DNA from: Rhodoferax fermentans | Lineage (GTDB): Bacteria; Pseudomonadota; Gammaproteobacteria; Burkholderiales; Burkholderiaceae_C | Length of the DNA stretch: 64,000 bases | Assembly: GCF_002017865.1 (NCBI RefSeq) | Contig: NZ_MTJN01000002.1 | Span: 2,790,001 to 2,854,000 of the forward strand | Direction: 5' to 3' | Shown here: in pieces, positions 34,526-43,759 of the stretch | How positions within the stretch are numbered: the stretch's first letter is position 1 | Layout: each line of letters begins with the position of its first letter | Notes under the pieces: generated by a model | Databases searched by the model: none | The model's input: only the letters and a program-made list of their open reading frames with translations | What the model was told of the DNA's origin: nothing | Position numbers and translations under genes: made by a program

Positions 34526-35191
34526 ATGCGACTACTTCTTGTTGAAGACGATGTGATGATTGGTGAGGCCGTGCTGGACCTGCTGCGCGCCGATGGTTAC
34601 GCGGTAGACTGGGTCAAGGACGGCGCCCACGCCGATGAGGTGTTGCGTGAGCACGGTTATGACCTGCTGCTGCTGGACCTGGGCTTGCCCACCTGCGACG
34701 GCCTCACGGTGCTGGAGCGCCTGCGTGCACGCAAGGACCGGGTGCCGGTGTTGATCGCCACCGCTCGGGACGCGCTAAACCAGCGTGTGGCCGGGCTGGA
34801 CAAAGGCGCCGACGACTACATCATCAAACCCTACGAATTCGACGAACTGCTGGCGCGCATCCGGGCACTGCTGCGCCGGGCCGCCGGGCGTGCTGAGCCG
34901 GTGTATGAACACCTGGGTGTCAGCATCGACCCCGCCACACGGGAGGTGTTGGTGCGCGGGCAGGCCGTGTCGCTGTCGGCGCGTGAATGGTCGGTGCTGG
35001 AGTTGTTGCTGGCGCGTCCGGGTTTGGTGCTCTCGCGCAAACAACTCGAGGACAAACTCTACAGCTGGCGCGACGAGGTCAGCAGCAATGCGGTCGAGGT
35101 GTACATCCACGGGCTTCGCAAAAAACTGGGGGCCGAGTTGATCCAGAACGTGCGGGGCGTCGGCTACATGATGCCCAAGGGTGCGCCGTGA
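34526..35191 (+). CDS. OmpR-family response regulator (QseB/TctD-like)
   Basis: This 221-residue regulator has a receiver domain with Asp51 (LLLLDLGLPTCDGL) and a winged-helix output domain (VSLSAREWSVLELLLARPG). It overlaps its kinase by four bases (GTGA). With direct TTAAG-type repeats upstream of itself and of the protease gene, it probably controls both. QseB/PmrA-type regulators are its closest relatives by eye. Confidence 0.9.
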   Translation: MRLLLVEDDVMIGEAVLDLLRADGYAVDWVKDGAHADEVLREHGYDLLLLDLGLPTCDGLTVLERLRARKDRVPVLIATARDALNQRVAGLDKGADDYIIKPYEFDELLARIRALLRRAAGRAEPVYEHLGVSIDPATREVLVRGQAVSLSAREWSVLELLLARPGLVLSRKQLEDKLYSWRDEVSSNAVEVYIHGLRKKLGAELIQNVRGVGYMMPKGAP

Positions 35192-36546
35192 AGCTGCCAC
35201 ATACCCATTCTCTGCGGGCCCGGTTGTTATGGTTTTTATTGGTGGCGGTGGTGGCCACGGCCTTGCTCCAGGCGGCTGTGGCCTACCGTGCCGCGCTGGC
35301 CGAAGCCGACGCCTTGTTTGACATCCAGATGCGGCAAATGGCCTTGTCGCTCAGCCCCGGCATGCCCGAGGGGGGGCAACTGGTGCCGAGTGACGGCAGT
35401 GGTGACCAGTATGATTTTTTGATCCAGGTCTGGACTTCTGACGGGTCGAGCCTGTTTCAGTCCACCACCCATGCGACCCTGCCCCAGCGTGCGGTGCTGG
35501 GTTACTCCACCATCCAGGCGCGTGGCACCACTTACCGGGTGTTCTCGTTCGATACCGGCTCGCAGGTGATCCAGGTGGCGCAGGATGAACAGGTGCGCCA
35601 AGCCATGGCGGCCAAGCTGGCGTTACGCACCGTGTTGCCCACCGTGGCGCTGGTGCCGCTGCTGATGTTGCTGGTCTGGTGGGTCGTGAGGTCCTCATTG
35701 GCTCCGGTGACACGGGTGCGCAAGCAGGTGGCGGCACGTGAGGCCGATGAACTCGGGGAGCTCGCCGAAGATCAGTTGCCCGACGAAATCCGTCCGCTGG
35801 TGCACGAGCTCAACCTCTTGTTTGGCCGGGTCACGCAGGCGTTTGAGGCACAGAAAAACTTTGTGGCCGATGCGGCGCACGAGTTGCGCACCCCGCTGGC
35901 CGCGCTCAAGTTACAGGTGCAGATGCTGCGCCGCGCGGCAGACGAGCGCAGCCACGACATCGCGATCAACCGGCTCAACGCCGGCATCGACCGGGCCAGC
36001 CGACTCATCGAGCAACTGCTGGTGCTGGCACGCCAGCAGTCCGGCACGCAGGCCCAGAGCACCACGGTGGATCTGGGCACCATGGTGAAAACCGTGTTGG
36101 AAGAACAGGCTTTCCCGGCCCAGGCCAAACAGATCAGCATCGATACCCAGATCAGCACCCCAGTCTGGGTGTTGGGCCAGGTGGATGCCCTGCAGATCCT
36201 GGTGCGCAACCTGGTCGACAACGCCATCAAATACACCCCGACCACCGGCCGCATCCTGGTGACGGTGTTGAGCGAGGACGGTCGACCCTGGCTGGAGGTG
36301 CATGACAGCGGTCCGGGGATTGCGCCCGCCGACCGCAGCAGGGTGCTGGACCGTTTTTACCGCGTGGCCGGTTCCGAGGTGGGTGGCAGCGGCCTGGGGC
36401 TGGCCATTGTCAAAACCATCGCCGATGCCCAGCAGGCACACATCACGCTCGACACCTCCGAGCTGCTGGGTGGTTTGTGTGTCAGGGTTGAATGGCCCAC
36501 CCCGGTGTTGCCCCTGGCACCCAACGGCTTGACCCAAGCCTCTTAA
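35188..36546 (+). CDS. Sensor histidine kinase (QseC-like)
   Basis: This 452-residue kinase starts with GTG at 35188, overlapping the regulator stop. It has two membrane helices (about residues 12-32 and 148-167) flanking a periplasmic sensor of about 115 residues, a HAMP region, His231 in FVADAAHELRTPLAALK, and ATPase motifs NLVDNAIKYTP, DSGPGI and GSGLGLAI. The layout matches QseC/TctE kinases. Its stop codon lies among direct repeats that precede the protease gene. Confidence 0.9.
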   Translation: MKLPHTHSLRARLLWFLLVAVVATALLQAAVAYRAALAEADALFDIQMRQMALSLSPGMPEGGQLVPSDGSGDQYDFLIQVWTSDGSSLFQSTTHATLPQRAVLGYSTIQARGTTYRVFSFDTGSQVIQVAQDEQVRQAMAAKLALRTVLPTVALVPLLMLLVWWVVRSSLAPVTRVRKQVAAREADELGELAEDQLPDEIRPLVHELNLLFGRVTQAFEAQKNFVADAAHELRTPLAALKLQVQMLRRAADERSHDIAINRLNAGIDRASRLIEQLLVLARQQSGTQAQSTTVDLGTMVKTVLEEQAFPAQAKQISIDTQISTPVWVLGQVDALQILVRNLVDNAIKYTPTTGRILVTVLSEDGRPWLEVHDSGPGIAPADRSRVLDRFYRVAGSEVGGSGLGLAIVKTIADAQQAHITLDTSELLGGLCVRVEWPTPVLPLAPNGLTQAS

Positions 36547-36579
36547 GCCCGGTTTAAGCGGCTTTAAGCCCGCTCTAAG
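36542..36579 (+). promoter_or_regulatory. Four direct repeats for an OmpR-type regulator upstream of the protease gene
   Basis: CTTAAG, TTTAAG, TTTAAG and TCTAAG start at 36542, 36553, 36563 and 36574, an 11-10-11 base spacing that places them on one face of the helix. The first overlaps the kinase stop codon. The protease gene starts 50 bases later. Confidence 0.65.
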
Positions 36580-36629
36580 CTGGGGTTCACACACTGAACG
36601 GGTGTTCAACAAAGTGTGGAGAAACCGCT

Positions 36630-38120
36630 ATGAAAAAACCGTTTGTTGCCAGCCGTGTGGTGTTGTCCCTGGTGCTTGGGGGTGTTCTGGGTGGCGCTGC
36701 CGTCACCACCTTCAGCCTGACCCATGCCCAGGCCGCCTCGCTGGTGTCCTCTGCGCCCGCAGTCTCAACCGCTGTGCCCAACGCGCCGATGGGCTTGCCA
36801 GACTTCTCGCAAATCGCCCAGCAGCATGGCCCGGCGGTGGTCAACATCACCGTCACCTCCCTGAAGAAGGTGTCCAACCAGGGCGGCGGCGGAGCGCTGC
36901 GCCAGCGTGGTTTTCCGGGGTTGGACCCGGACGACCCGTTTTACGAATTTTTCCGGCGTTTCCAGGGCCCTGGCGGTGATGTCTCCCCCACACCCACACG
37001 TGGTGAGGGCTCGGGCTTCATCGTCAGCGCCGATGGCCTGATCATGACCAACGCCCATGTGGTGCGTGACGCGACCGAGGTCATGGTCAAACTGACCGAC
37101 CGGCGCGAGTTTGCCGCCAAGGTGCTGGGCTCCGACCCCAAGACCGATGTGGCGGTGATCAAGATCGACGCCCACAACCTGCCCACCGTGCCGCTGGGCC
37201 AGGCCAAGAACCTCAAGGTGGGTGAATGGGTGCTGGCGATTGGTTCACCGTTTGGGTTTGAGAACAGTGTTACCGCCGGGGTGGTCAGTGCCAAAGGCCG
37301 CTCCCTGCCCGATGACAGCCTGGTGCCCTTCATCCAGACCGATGTGGCGGTGAACCCGGGCAACTCGGGCGGGCCGCTGTTCAACACCCGCGGTGAAGTG
37401 GTGGGCATCAATTCGCAGATCTACAGCCAATCCGGCGGTTACCAGGGCCTGTCGTTTGCCATCCCGATCGAGCTGGCCAGCAAGATCAAGGACCAGATTG
37501 TGTCCACCGGCCATGCCAGCCATGCGCGTTTGGGGGTGGCCATTCAGGAGGTCAACCAGGCGCTGGCCGACTCGTTCCATCTGGTTCGTCCCGAGGGTGC
37601 GCTGGTGTCGAGTGTGGACGCCGGTAGCCCGGCCGACAAAGCCGGTTTGCAAAGTGGTGACGTGATCCTCAAGGTCAATGGCCAGCCGATTGTGGCTTCC
37701 AGCGACTTGCCTGCGCTGATTGGCGCTGCCGCACCGGGTGACAAGCTGGAGCTCGACATTTGGCGCCAGGGCAAGCCCGAACACCTCAGTGCCAAAGTGA
37801 GCGACGCCAGTGACAAGGCAGAGAACGTGGCGGCAGCGCCCGGCGCTGCCGGTCAAGGCCGTCTGGGCCTGGCCTTGCGCGCCCTGACACCGCAGGAAAA
37901 ACGCGCGGCCGGTGTTGCGGCTGGTTTGTTGGTGGAAGACACCACCGGTCCCGCAGCATTGGCCGGTGTCCAGGCCGGTGATGTGTTGCTCGCGGTCAAT
38001 GGTGCGCCGGTGCAAAGTCTGGAGCAGGTGCGCAGCCAGGTGGCCAAGTCGAACAAGTCGGTGGCCCTGCTGATTGCGCGTGACGGCAGCCGGATCTTTG
38101 TGCCGGTGCGGCTGGGCTGA
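36630..38120 (+). CDS. DegP/DegQ-type periplasmic serine protease (Do family)
   Basis: This 496-residue protease and chaperone has a signal peptide or anchor (residues 1-37), a trypsin-like domain with the triad His143, Asp173 and Ser246 (NPGNSGGPL), and two PDZ domains (about 275-365 and 390-490). It degrades misfolded envelope proteins. The two-component pair directly upstream, and shared repeats, suggest envelope-stress control. It may be called DegQ, DegP or MucD; the sequence alone does not separate them. Confidence 0.93.
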   Translation: MKKPFVASRVVLSLVLGGVLGGAAVTTFSLTHAQAASLVSSAPAVSTAVPNAPMGLPDFSQIAQQHGPAVVNITVTSLKKVSNQGGGGALRQRGFPGLDPDDPFYEFFRRFQGPGGDVSPTPTRGEGSGFIVSADGLIMTNAHVVRDATEVMVKLTDRREFAAKVLGSDPKTDVAVIKIDAHNLPTVPLGQAKNLKVGEWVLAIGSPFGFENSVTAGVVSAKGRSLPDDSLVPFIQTDVAVNPGNSGGPLFNTRGEVVGINSQIYSQSGGYQGLSFAIPIELASKIKDQIVSTGHASHARLGVAIQEVNQALADSFHLVRPEGALVSSVDAGSPADKAGLQSGDVILKVNGQPIVASSDLPALIGAAAPGDKLELDIWRQGKPEHLSAKVSDASDKAENVAAAPGAAGQGRLGLALRALTPQEKRAAGVAAGLLVEDTTGPAALAGVQAGDVLLAVNGAPVQSLEQVRSQVAKSNKSVALLIARDGSRIFVPVRLG

Positions 38121-38473
38121 TGTGGCATCGGTCGTCATTGACACCGCGCCCACGTGGCGCGGCAGAGCCCGCCGCACCTGAGGCGGCGGGTTTGTCGGCC
38201 CACATCCTGCCCACCTCGGCCACGATGATTGGTGTGTGTATGACGGTGCTGTCCATCGGGCGCGTGGGTGCGGGCGCCAGCTGGCACATGCTGATCGACA
38301 AGGCGCTGGCGGTGGATGCGCTGATTTTCCTGGCCAGCGCCTTTTTGTCGTTTGCCGCCATGCGGGCCCAGGTGGGTGGGCGGCGTTATGAGCGCGGGGC
38401 TGACGTGGTGTTTCTGGCGGGTCTGGGGGTGCTGGTGGTGGTGGCGCTGAGCCTGGCTTTCACCATTCGCTGA
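38120..38473 (+). CDS. Small membrane protein, unknown
   Basis: This 117-residue protein has an N-terminal Pro/Ala-rich segment and three predicted membrane helices (about residues 30-50, 65-85 and 95-115). Its ATG overlaps the protease stop (TGATG), so it is coupled to the stress protease. I do not recognise the family. An N-terminal start further in (for example at residue 36) is possible. Confidence 0.65.
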   Translation: MWHRSSLTPRPRGAAEPAAPEAAGLSAHILPTSATMIGVCMTVLSIGRVGAGASWHMLIDKALAVDALIFLASAFLSFAAMRAQVGGRRYERGADVVFLAGLGVLVVVALSLAFTIR

Positions 38474-38596
38474 GTGTCTGTCGGTGCGCTGCAGCCCACT
38501 TGGCGCGCCACTTTTGTCCAATAATGGGTGCGTGGACAGAGGGGCTGTAGCGACCTGCTGTTGCTGGGATGACCGGGTGGGCATCTTGTATTTTTG

Positions 38597-38628
38597 ATAG
38601 CTACTAGGCCAATAAATACAAGGGCTAG
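38597..38628 (-). repeat. 32-base interspersed repeat, copy 5
   Basis: On the minus strand: CTAGCCC, 17 bases, GTAGCTAT. Read on the plus strand its flank provides AGGAG (38626-38630) just before the ATG of the P-type ATPase. Confidence 0.85.
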
Positions 38629-38636
38629 GAGCCAAA

Positions 38637-41264
38637 ATGACTGATAAAAACACGCCAGGTGCGTCACCGCTGGATGACACGCTGGCAGCGTCCGGTCTGA
38701 CGGCCGCGCAGGCGGCAGAGCGTTTGCAGCAAGACGGCCCCAACAGCCTGCCGACCGACCAACCGCGTGGCCTGTGGGCCATCGTGCGCGAGACCTTGTC
38801 TGACCCGATGTTTGCCCTGTTGCTCGGTGCCGCTGTCTTGTACCTGCTGCTCGGTGACTTGCAGGAAGGGCTGATCCTGCTGGGCTTGGTGTTGGTGGTG
38901 CTGGCGCTGACCCTGTACCAGGAAGGCAAGACCGAACACGCGCTGGCCAGCCTGCGTGATTTGACCAGCCCGCGTGCGTTGGTGCTGCGCGACGGTGAAC
39001 CGCGCCGTGTTGCCGGGCGTGAGGTGGTGCAGGGCGACCTGCTGATCCTGGCCGAGGGTGACCGTATTGCCGCTGACGCGCTGCTGGTGCAGGGTGAGGA
39101 GGTGCAGGTGGATGAGTCGCTGCTCACCGGTGAGCCCTTGCCGGTGGACAAACAGGCGGCGGTGGACGCGGGTGTGTTGCCAGCTGCGCCGTCCTCGCAG
39201 CTGTTTTCTGGCAGCCTGCTGGTACGCGGCCATGGCCGGGCACGGGTCACCGCCACTGGCGCACGCAGCGAGATTGGTCACATTGGCAGCGCCCTGGAGA
39301 GCCTCACAAGTGAGGCCTCACCGCTGCGCCTGCAAACCGCGCAACTGGTCAAAACACTGGCGCTGATCGCGGTGGTGGCCAGCCTGTGCCTGGTGCTGGC
39401 TTATGGCTTGCTCAAGGGCGACTGGCTCGGTGCGCTGCTGGCGGGCATTGCGCTGGCGATGGCACTGCTGCCACAGGAGTTCAGCGTGGTGCTCACGGTG
39501 ATCCCGGCGCTGGGCGCCTGGCGTTTGTCCAAACACAAGGTGCTGACCCGACGTATTGCCGCGATCGAGACCCTGGGCGCCACCAGTGTGTTGTGTGTTG
39601 ACAAAACCGGCACCCTGACCGAAAACCGCATGACCGTGGCCCAGCTGTATGCCGAGTCGGCCACCAGCCTTGCGGGTGGTGTGATCCAGGGGGAGAGCCT
39701 GGGCGTGGACTACGCCCGCAGCACCGAGTTGCCGGAGGCCTTCCACACGCTGGTGGAGTACTCGATCTTGGCCAGCATGAGTGACCCGTTCGACCCGATG
39801 GAGAAAGCCTTTCACCGCCTGGGTCAGCATTTTTTGAAAGACACCGAACACCTGCACCGCGACTGGACCCTGATGCAGCACTACGGCCTGACGCCCGAGT
39901 TGCGCGCCATGTCCCACGTCTGGAAAGCGGTAGAGGGCCAGGCCCATGTGGTGGCCGCCAAAGGTGCGCCCGAGGCGATTGTGGATTTGTGCCACATGGA
40001 CAGTGCCGCCCAGGCACGCGTGGCGGCGGCAGTAGAGGTGATGGCGGCGCAGGGCCTGCGGGTGCTGGGTGTGGCACGGTCCCGTTTTGAGGGCATGGAC
40101 TGGCCGGCCATCGAGCACGACTTTGCCTTTGAATTTGTCGGCCTGCTGGGCCTGGCCGACCCGTTGCGGCCAGAAATCCCGGACGCTGTGGCGCAGGCGC
40201 GCGGTGCGGGTATCCGGGTCGTGATGATCACCGGTGACTACCCGGCCACCGCCCAGGCCATTGCGTTGGCGGCGGGCCTGCCGGTGCCAGCGGTGGCTGG
40301 CCCCAACCAAGACTGGCTGTTGACGGGTGATGATGTGAATCAGCTCGACGATGCCGCCTTGCAGCAGCGCATGGACACGGTGAGTGTTTGCGCCCGGATT
40401 GCCCCGACCCAAAAGCTGCGTATTGTGCAAGCGCTCAAAGCCAACGGTGAGGTGGTGGCCATGACCGGTGACGGCGTCAACGACGCGCCAGCGCTGAAAG
40501 CCGCCCATGTGGGTGTGGCCATGGGCGAGCGCGGCACAGACGTGGCGCGAGAGGCGTCGTCGATGGTGCTGCTGGACGACAACTTTGCCGGGCTGGTGCA
40601 GGCGGTGCGGCTGGGGCGGCGCATTTTTGACAACCTGCGCAAGTCCATGTGTTACATCCTGGCGGTGCATGTGCCGATTGCTGGCATGGCGCTGCTGCCG
40701 GTGCTGCTGGGCTGGCCCACGGTGTTGTTTCCCTTGCACATTGCGTTTCTGGAGCTGGTGATTGACCCTGCCTGCTCGATGGTGTTTGAGAACGAACCAC
40801 CCGAGCCCGACCTGATGCAGCGCCCGCCGCGCGATGTGACGACACCCTTGTTTGGTGGTCTGACGCTGCTGTGGGCCCTGCTGCAGGGCCTGGGCGCGCT
40901 GGCTGTGGTGCTGTTGGCCACCTGGTGGGGCATGGCCCATTTGGGGGAAGGTGCGGCGCGGGCCTTTGCTTTTGCCACCCTTGTGGCGGGCAACCTGGCG
41001 CTGATCCTGGTCAACCGCTCGCGCAGTGGCTCCCTGGTGAAGAGTTTGCGGGTGCCGAACCGCAGCTTGTGGTGGGTGTGTGCGGCTGCACTGGCCCTGA
41101 TGGCGCTGGCCCTGTACCAGCCCTGGCTGGCAGGCCTGTTCATGTTTGATGTGTTGCCGCTGCCCTGGCTGGCCGTCGCACTGGGGCTGGGTGGCCTGCT
41201 GGTGGCGGTGTTTGAGGGTGTCAAAACCGCCGGGCTCCTGCACACAGCAGCCCGGGCTCGCTGA
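38637..41264 (+). CDS. P-type cation-translocating ATPase (P2-like)
   Basis: This 875-residue ion pump has about ten membrane helices, an actuator TGEPLPVDK motif, the phosphorylation site DKTGTLTENRM at Asp322, and TGDGVNDAPALKAAHVG in the hinge. In membrane helix 4 it has LLPQEFSVVLTV where Ca-ATPases have PEGLP, and helix 6 reads LELVIDPACS. The transported ion is therefore uncertain. The AGGAG ribosome-binding site comes from a repeat copy 8 bases upstream. Confidence 0.88.
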   Translation: MTDKNTPGASPLDDTLAASGLTAAQAAERLQQDGPNSLPTDQPRGLWAIVRETLSDPMFALLLGAAVLYLLLGDLQEGLILLGLVLVVLALTLYQEGKTEHALASLRDLTSPRALVLRDGEPRRVAGREVVQGDLLILAEGDRIAADALLVQGEEVQVDESLLTGEPLPVDKQAAVDAGVLPAAPSSQLFSGSLLVRGHGRARVTATGARSEIGHIGSALESLTSEASPLRLQTAQLVKTLALIAVVASLCLVLAYGLLKGDWLGALLAGIALAMALLPQEFSVVLTVIPALGAWRLSKHKVLTRRIAAIETLGATSVLCVDKTGTLTENRMTVAQLYAESATSLAGGVIQGESLGVDYARSTELPEAFHTLVEYSILASMSDPFDPMEKAFHRLGQHFLKDTEHLHRDWTLMQHYGLTPELRAMSHVWKAVEGQAHVVAAKGAPEAIVDLCHMDSAAQARVAAAVEVMAAQGLRVLGVARSRFEGMDWPAIEHDFAFEFVGLLGLADPLRPEIPDAVAQARGAGIRVVMITGDYPATAQAIALAAGLPVPAVAGPNQDWLLTGDDVNQLDDAALQQRMDTVSVCARIAPTQKLRIVQALKANGEVVAMTGDGVNDAPALKAAHVGVAMGERGTDVAREASSMVLLDDNFAGLVQAVRLGRRIFDNLRKSMCYILAVHVPIAGMALLPVLLGWPTVLFPLHIAFLELVIDPACSMVFENEPPEPDLMQRPPRDVTTPLFGGLTLLWALLQGLGALAVVLLATWWGMAHLGEGAARAFAFATLVAGNLALILVNRSRSGSLVKSLRVPNRSLWWVCAAALALMALALYQPWLAGLFMFDVLPLPWLAVALGLGGLLVAVFEGVKTAGLLHTAARAR

Positions 41265-41276
41265 GGCCCGCGCGGG

Positions 41277-42488
41277 CTAAACCCCGTGCAGCTGGCGTAG
41301 GCGTTGCACCTTGTCCAGGTTGACCTTGACCTGCACCGTGTGGGCGGCCACCGCTGCTTTCACGGCCTGTGCGGCTTGGCTGGTGTTGCGGTAGCCGTAG
41401 GCGCTGACCGGCATGCCAGAGGCATTGATGATGCTGGCCACATGCGGGCTGTTGGCCTTGTGGCCGCGGGCAATCACCACCGCCGTCTCGCCAGTGGCCA
41501 GCAACACATAACTGCCGGGTGGGTAAAAACCCAGCGCCGCCGCCATGGCGTGGCGCAGCAAGGTGGTGTCGGGCGAGCTGTTTTTGACCAAAATTTTGGT
41601 GGCGTCCAATGGCAACATGGCTTGGCGCACCCGGCGCGGTGCCATTTTGGCGGTCAGCGTGTCGGCCAGATGCAGCAGGCGCACCAGCATCAAGGCGTTG
41701 GGGTCATCCGTCAGCAGGTCCGGCGTGTGGTGCCAGCGCACCAGGTCCAGCAGGCTGCTGTCCTTGACACCCAGCGCGCTCAGCATGCTCACACTCAGGC
41801 CCGCGTGCTGGTTGATGTCTTGCCGTTGTGCCGGGGTCGGGCTGGTTTTCTGGAGGGTCAGCGTGTCCTGCAGGCGCGCCATGCCCATGTTCATCACCAG
41901 CGCCGCGCGCAGCAGCGTGAAACGTGCCGCCAGCGGCAGCGCCAGCTTGTCGGCGGTGAGCACCGCCACCACACCGGTCAGCAGCGCATGGCTGGCGCAG
42001 TAGCCCAGTTGTAACTCGGGCAGTGCCTGGAACAGCACAAACAGGCCCTCGTCGGGGTCCTGGGTCAGCAAGGCCAGTGCCCGGTCTTCCAACGCCTGCA
42101 GCCGGGGCAGCGGGCAAACCGCCAGCTCCCCCTGGTAAAGCAGGCCACGCAACACATCCTGCACATCCATCCAGCCGCCGTTGAGCTCGTGGCCCGACAA
42201 AAAGTCTTCTTCCTCAATCACCCAGGGCAGTGGCAGCTGGGCAATCAGCAACATGTCGGCGCCCTCGTTGTAGAAGGCCCGCATCTGGCGCTCCAGGCTT
42301 TTTTGCCAGGCCTGGGCGTCGGTTTCAGTCATGCAGGCCTGGTGGCTGCGCAACATCTCGCGGTGCGCCTCAGACTGCAAGATCTGCTGGCGGCGTAGCA
42401 ACAGCCGCCCGCTCGGGCTCCAGATGTCCACCGGCAGCGGTTTGCCCAGCTGCACCCGCTCCAGCGGCACTGGCCGATAGCTGGACAT
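41277..42488 (-). CDS. Degenerate HD-GYP-like protein
   Basis: This 403-residue cytoplasmic protein aligns by eye to HD-GYP phosphodiesterases: SHALLTGVVAVLTADKL, then AALVMNMGM where active enzymes have LLHDIGK, then QHAGLSVSML and RWHHTPDLL. The catalytic HD is replaced by Met-Asn and the GYP motif is absent, so c-di-GMP hydrolysis is unlikely; a structural or sensing role is more plausible. Its start overlaps the alr stop by one base (TGATG). Confidence 0.7.
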   Translation of the reverse strand: MSSYRPVPLERVQLGKPLPVDIWSPSGRLLLRRQQILQSEAHREMLRSHQACMTETDAQAWQKSLERQMRAFYNEGADMLLIAQLPLPWVIEEEDFLSGHELNGGWMDVQDVLRGLLYQGELAVCPLPRLQALEDRALALLTQDPDEGLFVLFQALPELQLGYCASHALLTGVVAVLTADKLALPLAARFTLLRAALVMNMGMARLQDTLTLQKTSPTPAQRQDINQHAGLSVSMLSALGVKDSSLLDLVRWHHTPDLLTDDPNALMLVRLLHLADTLTAKMAPRRVRQAMLPLDATKILVKNSSPDTTLLRHAMAAALGFYPPGSYVLLATGETAVVIARGHKANSPHVASIINASGMPVSAYGYRNTSQAAQAVKAAVAAHTVQVKVNLDKVQRLRQLHGV

Positions 42489-43630
42489 CAGTCCTGGACC
42501 TGGACTTGCACCGGCACCCGTGGCGCCAGTGCACACATCAGCTCGTAACCCAGGGTGCCCGCGTGTTGGGCCACCTCGTCAATGCTGAGCACGACACCAT
42601 TGCTGGCGCGGCCCCACAGCGTGACCTCGGTGCCAAAACCAACCGCCTGGCCTGCCGCCACCAGCGGTGTGAGGTCCACCGCGAGCATGTCCATGCTGAC
42701 GCGTCCGAGGGTGCGGGTGCGCACGCCAGCCACCAGCACCGGTGTGCCGGTCGGGCAAATGCGTGGGTAACCGTCGGCATAACCGCAGGCCACCACGCCC
42801 ACAACGGTTGGGTGTTCTGCCACAAACTTGGAGCCATATCCGATGCTAGCCCCCGTATCTATTGATTGAGTAGCTATGAGTTTTGAGGACAGCGTCATGG
42901 TCGGCAACAAATCCCAGTCGGTGATGTTGTGCTCTGGAAAGTCGGGCGAGCTGCCATACAGCACGATGCCGGGCCGGATCCAGTCCGAGGCCAGGGCCTC
43001 GTCGTTGCCTTGGGCTGCATCGTCGTCGGGACGGGTGTGGCGCAGGGTGGCCGCGCTGTTGCTCACCGAGCGTTCGCCCGGCAAATCACGCGTGAACTGG
43101 TTGAACACCTTGATCTGGTGTTGGATGCCACGCTGGCCATCGGCGTCGCTGAAGTGCGTCATGAACGAGATCTCGTCCACCTGGGGCAGGGCGTTGAGGC
43201 GGCTCCAGGCCGACCGAAAACGCTCGGGCGTGAAGCCCAGGCGGTTCATGCCCGAGTTCATTTTGAGGAACACCCGGTGTGGCACATTGGTCTTGTGCGC
43301 CGCCAGCATGTCGATCTGTTCGTCGCAATGCACCGCATGCCACAGGTCCAGGCGCGAGCACAGCTCCAGGTCACGCGCCTCAAACACACCTTCGAGCAGC
43401 AGGATTGGGCCGCGCCAGCCCAGGCTTCGCACACGCTGGGCCTCATCCAGGTCGAGCAGGGCAAAACCGTCGGCACTGCGCAGGCCCTCATAAGCGCGTT
43501 CGATGCCGTGGCCGTAGGCGTTGGCTTTGACCACCGCCCAGGCTTTGGCGTCGGGTGCTGCGCGGCGGGCACGCATCAGGTTGTGTTGCAGTGCAGCAGG
43601 ATGGATGGTGGCGAGGATAGGGCGTGGCAT
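42488..43630 (-). CDS. alr: Alanine racemase
   Basis: This 380-residue PLP enzyme makes D-alanine for peptidoglycan. It has the PLP lysine in AVVKANAYGHG (Lys35) and the catalytic tyrosine in IGYGSKF (Tyr265). A 32-base repeat lies in frame at 42846-42877 and encodes residues just before Tyr265 (ATQSIDTGA region). The start at 43630 is where homology begins. It is followed by the HD-GYP-like gene in an apparent operon. Confidence 0.94.
   Translation of the reverse strand: MPRPILATIHPAALQHNLMRARRAAPDAKAWAVVKANAYGHGIERAYEGLRSADGFALLDLDEAQRVRSLGWRGPILLLEGVFEARDLELCSRLDLWHAVHCDEQIDMLAAHKTNVPHRVFLKMNSGMNRLGFTPERFRSAWSRLNALPQVDEISFMTHFSDADGQRGIQHQIKVFNQFTRDLPGERSVSNSAATLRHTRPDDDAAQGNDEALASDWIRPGIVLYGSSPDFPEHNITDWDLLPTMTLSSKLIATQSIDTGASIGYGSKFVAEHPTVVGVVACGYADGYPRICPTGTPVLVAGVRTRTLGRVSMDMLAVDLTPLVAAGQAVGFGTEVTLWGRASNGVVLSIDEVAQHAGTLGYELMCALAPRVPVQVQVQD
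42846..42877 (+). repeat. 32-base interspersed repeat, copy 6 (inside alr)
   Basis: CTAGCCC, 17 bases, GTAGCTAT, inside the alr coding frame without disrupting it. Confidence 0.8.
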
Positions 43631-43759
43631 GGCAGAGGGGGCTTGGGGACAATAGCGACAGGCCAGATTTTGACACCGCTCTACCGTGCTATAACTCCGG
43701 CCTGTTCGGAGACAACTTACCTCGATTGGAGCCTGCAAGCCAGGCATGTCTTTTCCCTG

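Noticed and set aside
39318..41243. Minus-strand frame of 641 residues opposite the P-type ATPase
   Set aside because: It is rich in His, Gln and Arg, as antisense frames of high-GC genes are, and the ATPase frame has every expected motif.
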